Shown here: positions 6,032 to 7,134 of the stretch, piece by piece
Position numbering within the stretch: the first letter of the stretch is position 1
Layout: each line of letters opens with the position of its first letter
Assembly: GCA_012518325.1 (NCBI GenBank)
Contig: JAAYSR010000285.1
Span: forward strand, 1 to 7,134
Origin: Bacillota bacterium
Lineage (GTDB): Bacteria > Bacillota > Limnochordia > Darwinibacteriales > Darwinibacteriaceae
Reading direction: 5' to 3'
Length of the DNA stretch: 7,134 nucleotides
Notes under the pieces: model-generated
Told to the model about the DNA's origin: nothing
What the model saw: only the letters and a program-made list of their open reading frames with translations
Databases searched by the model: none
Translations under genes and position numbers: made by a program

Positions 6032-7134
6032 TTACAATCCCCTTTCTCGTACTAATCGCGCCAGATCATGGCCGCCGGGAACCTGAAACACCCTCAAGTC
6101 AAATTCGGGTACGATGGCCAGGACATGATCAAAGACATCCGCCGCCACCCCTTCATGGTTGACCCAGCCTACGTCCTTGGTAAAAGCGTAGATCTCCAAG
6201 GGCAGCCCGCTGGGCGTCGGCGGCAGCTGCCGCACAATCATAATCAAGTCCTGATTGATGGCGGGGTGGGTCTTCAGATAGGCCTTCAGGTAAGCTCGGA
6301 AGGTCCCCACATTGGTCAGGTGCCGCCCGTTCACCACTGAGGCCTGGATGTTGTGGCGCCGGTTGTGCTCCTCGATTTCCTTAACCTTGGCGTCCAGGTA
6401 ACTCTGGAGCAGCTCAATGCCCCTGAGATGGTCAAAGAGGTCCTGGTCCAGAAAACGAATGCTGGTCTGGTCGATGAGAATCGACCTTTTAATCCGCCGT
6501 CCGCCGCCTTCAAACATGCCCCGCCAATTGACAAAGGACTCCTGGGAAAGCTTGTGGGTGGGGATAGTCGTTATGGACCGGTCCCAGTTGCGTACCCGTA
6601 CATAGTGCAGGCCCACTTCAATTACATCGCCGTCGGCTCCGAACTTAGGCGCCTCGATCCAGTCGCCGACCCGGATTTGGTCGCTTAAGGTGAGCTGCAT
6701 TCCGGCAAAGAAGGCTAAAATCGTATCTTGGAAGACTAAAATCAGGACCGCACTTAACGCGCCTAAGCCGCCTAAGAGGGCCCAGGGCGACTGCCCCAGC
6801 AGCAGGGAGAACACGGCTGTGCCGGCGAAGACCCACATGGCGATCTGGACAATCTGCACAAACCCCTTAATGGGCATGCGCACCGAAATGCTGAAGGAAT
6901 TGTAAATCTTCAGCCCGGCCTTCATCAGGCGATCCAAAGTCAGTGCCACCAACAGTATAGCTGCGGCCTTCAGCAGCTGGGTGACAGGTTCGCCGATCAC
7001 CTGCAGGAAAGGCACTGTCCGAAACATGATGATTCCCGGAATCACCATGGCCAGGGACCTAAACACTCCCGCCTCGATGATGTAATCATCCCACTTGGCA
7101 GGCGTTTTGCGGAAGAGGCGATAAAGCCACTCCA
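6032..7134 (-). CDS. Mechanosensitive ion channel, MscS superfamily, YbdG/MscM-like (5' end beyond window)
   Basis: The frame is open to the right edge: 366 residues are visible, beginning EWLYRLFRKTPAKWDDYIIE. An internal GTG at 7066 is an apparent start, but the residues before it match the family (R-x-x-K-T-x-x-K-W-D-D), so the true start lies outside. Visible parts in order: a helix near PGIIMFRTVPFL, a helix LLKAAAILLVALTLDRL, a helix IVQIAMWVFAGTAVFSLLL, the Gly/Ala-rich pore helix with LLGGLGALSAVLILVFQDTI, then the beta domain (DQIRVGDWIEAP, RNWDRSITTIPTHKL) and the cytoplasmic vestibule containing NWRGMFEGGGRRIKRSI and VRQLPPTPSGLPLEIYAFT. The last two stretches are characteristic of the YbdG subgroup. 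In the inner membrane it would release solutes on hypo-osmotic shock, with small conductance in known members. It is followed after one base by the nuclease gene. Confidence 0.93.
   Translation of the reverse strand, partial: EWLYRLFRKTPAKWDDYIIEAGVFRSLAMVIPGIIMFRTVPFLQVIGEPVTQLLKAAAILLVALTLDRLMKAGLKIYNSFSISVRMPIKGFVQIVQIAMWVFAGTAVFSLLLGQSPWALLGGLGALSAVLILVFQDTILAFFAGMQLTLSDQIRVGDWIEAPKFGADGDVIEVGLHYVRVRNWDRSITTIPTHKLSQESFVNWRGMFEGGGRRIKRSILIDQTSIRFLDQDLFDHLRGIELLQSYLDAKVKEIEEHNRRHNIQASVVNGRHLTNVGTFRAYLKAYLKTHPAINQDLIMIVRQLPPTPSGLPLEIYAFTKDVGWVNHEGVAADVFDHVLAIVPEFDLRVFQVPGGHDLARLVRERGL

Noticed and set aside
7064..7066. GTG at 7066-7064 as the true start of the mechanosensitive channel
   Set aside because: The frame stays open upstream to the window edge, and those codons encode residues typical of the YbdG subgroup, so the gene is truncated by the window and does not start here.

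Overview
The window looks like ordinary chromosome from a Gram-positive, Firmicutes-type bacterium, probably a fairly GC-rich clostridial lineage. The evidence is indirect: strong AAGGAGG-like ribosome binding sites, frequent TTG and GTG starts, G/C-biased third codon positions, and gene types common in that group (an M20 peptidase-T-like enzyme, a split ThrE-type exporter, a compact 165-residue Ogt, an NT5C-like HAD nucleotidase and a solo iron-sulfur PD-(D/E)XK nuclease). Coding density is very high. No stretch over 300 bases lacks a gene, and I see no tRNA, rRNA, CRISPR array, insertion sequence or phage gene.

Layout from left to right: (1) on the minus strand, the 5' end of a threonine/serine exporter-type membrane protein (ThrE/YjjP family) that leaves the window at base 1; (2) on the plus strand and divergent from it, an M20 metallopeptidase with a TTG start and a very good RBS, closed by a strong hairpin at 1404-1429; (3) a minus-strand pair reading leftward, a MATE-family efflux transporter followed 17 bases later by an iron-containing alcohol dehydrogenase; (4) divergent from the MATE gene across an 87-base gap with overlapping -10-like boxes and two small dyads, a plus-strand pair of O6-alkylguanine-DNA alkyltransferase (ogt) and an NT5C-like HAD nucleotidase; (5) on the minus strand, convergent with and overlapping the nucleotidase gene by 21 bases, a PD-(D/E)XK nuclease with an AddB/Cas4-style four-cysteine cluster; it lies one base downstream of a YbdG-type mechanosensitive channel gene that runs off the right edge.

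There are thus five transcription units in alternating orientation: thrE-like (-), M20 (+), MATE-adh (-), ogt-nucleotidase (+) and mscS-nuclease (-). DNA or nucleotide maintenance recurs (alkylation repair, nucleotide phosphatase, nuclease), as do membrane transport and stress (MATE, mechanosensitive channel, amino-acid exporter), but the sequence does not show that these form one system. I did not find a convincing new system. The points most worth a second look are the channel-nuclease coupling, the tail-to-tail coding overlap, and the compact divergent control region at 3910-3996.
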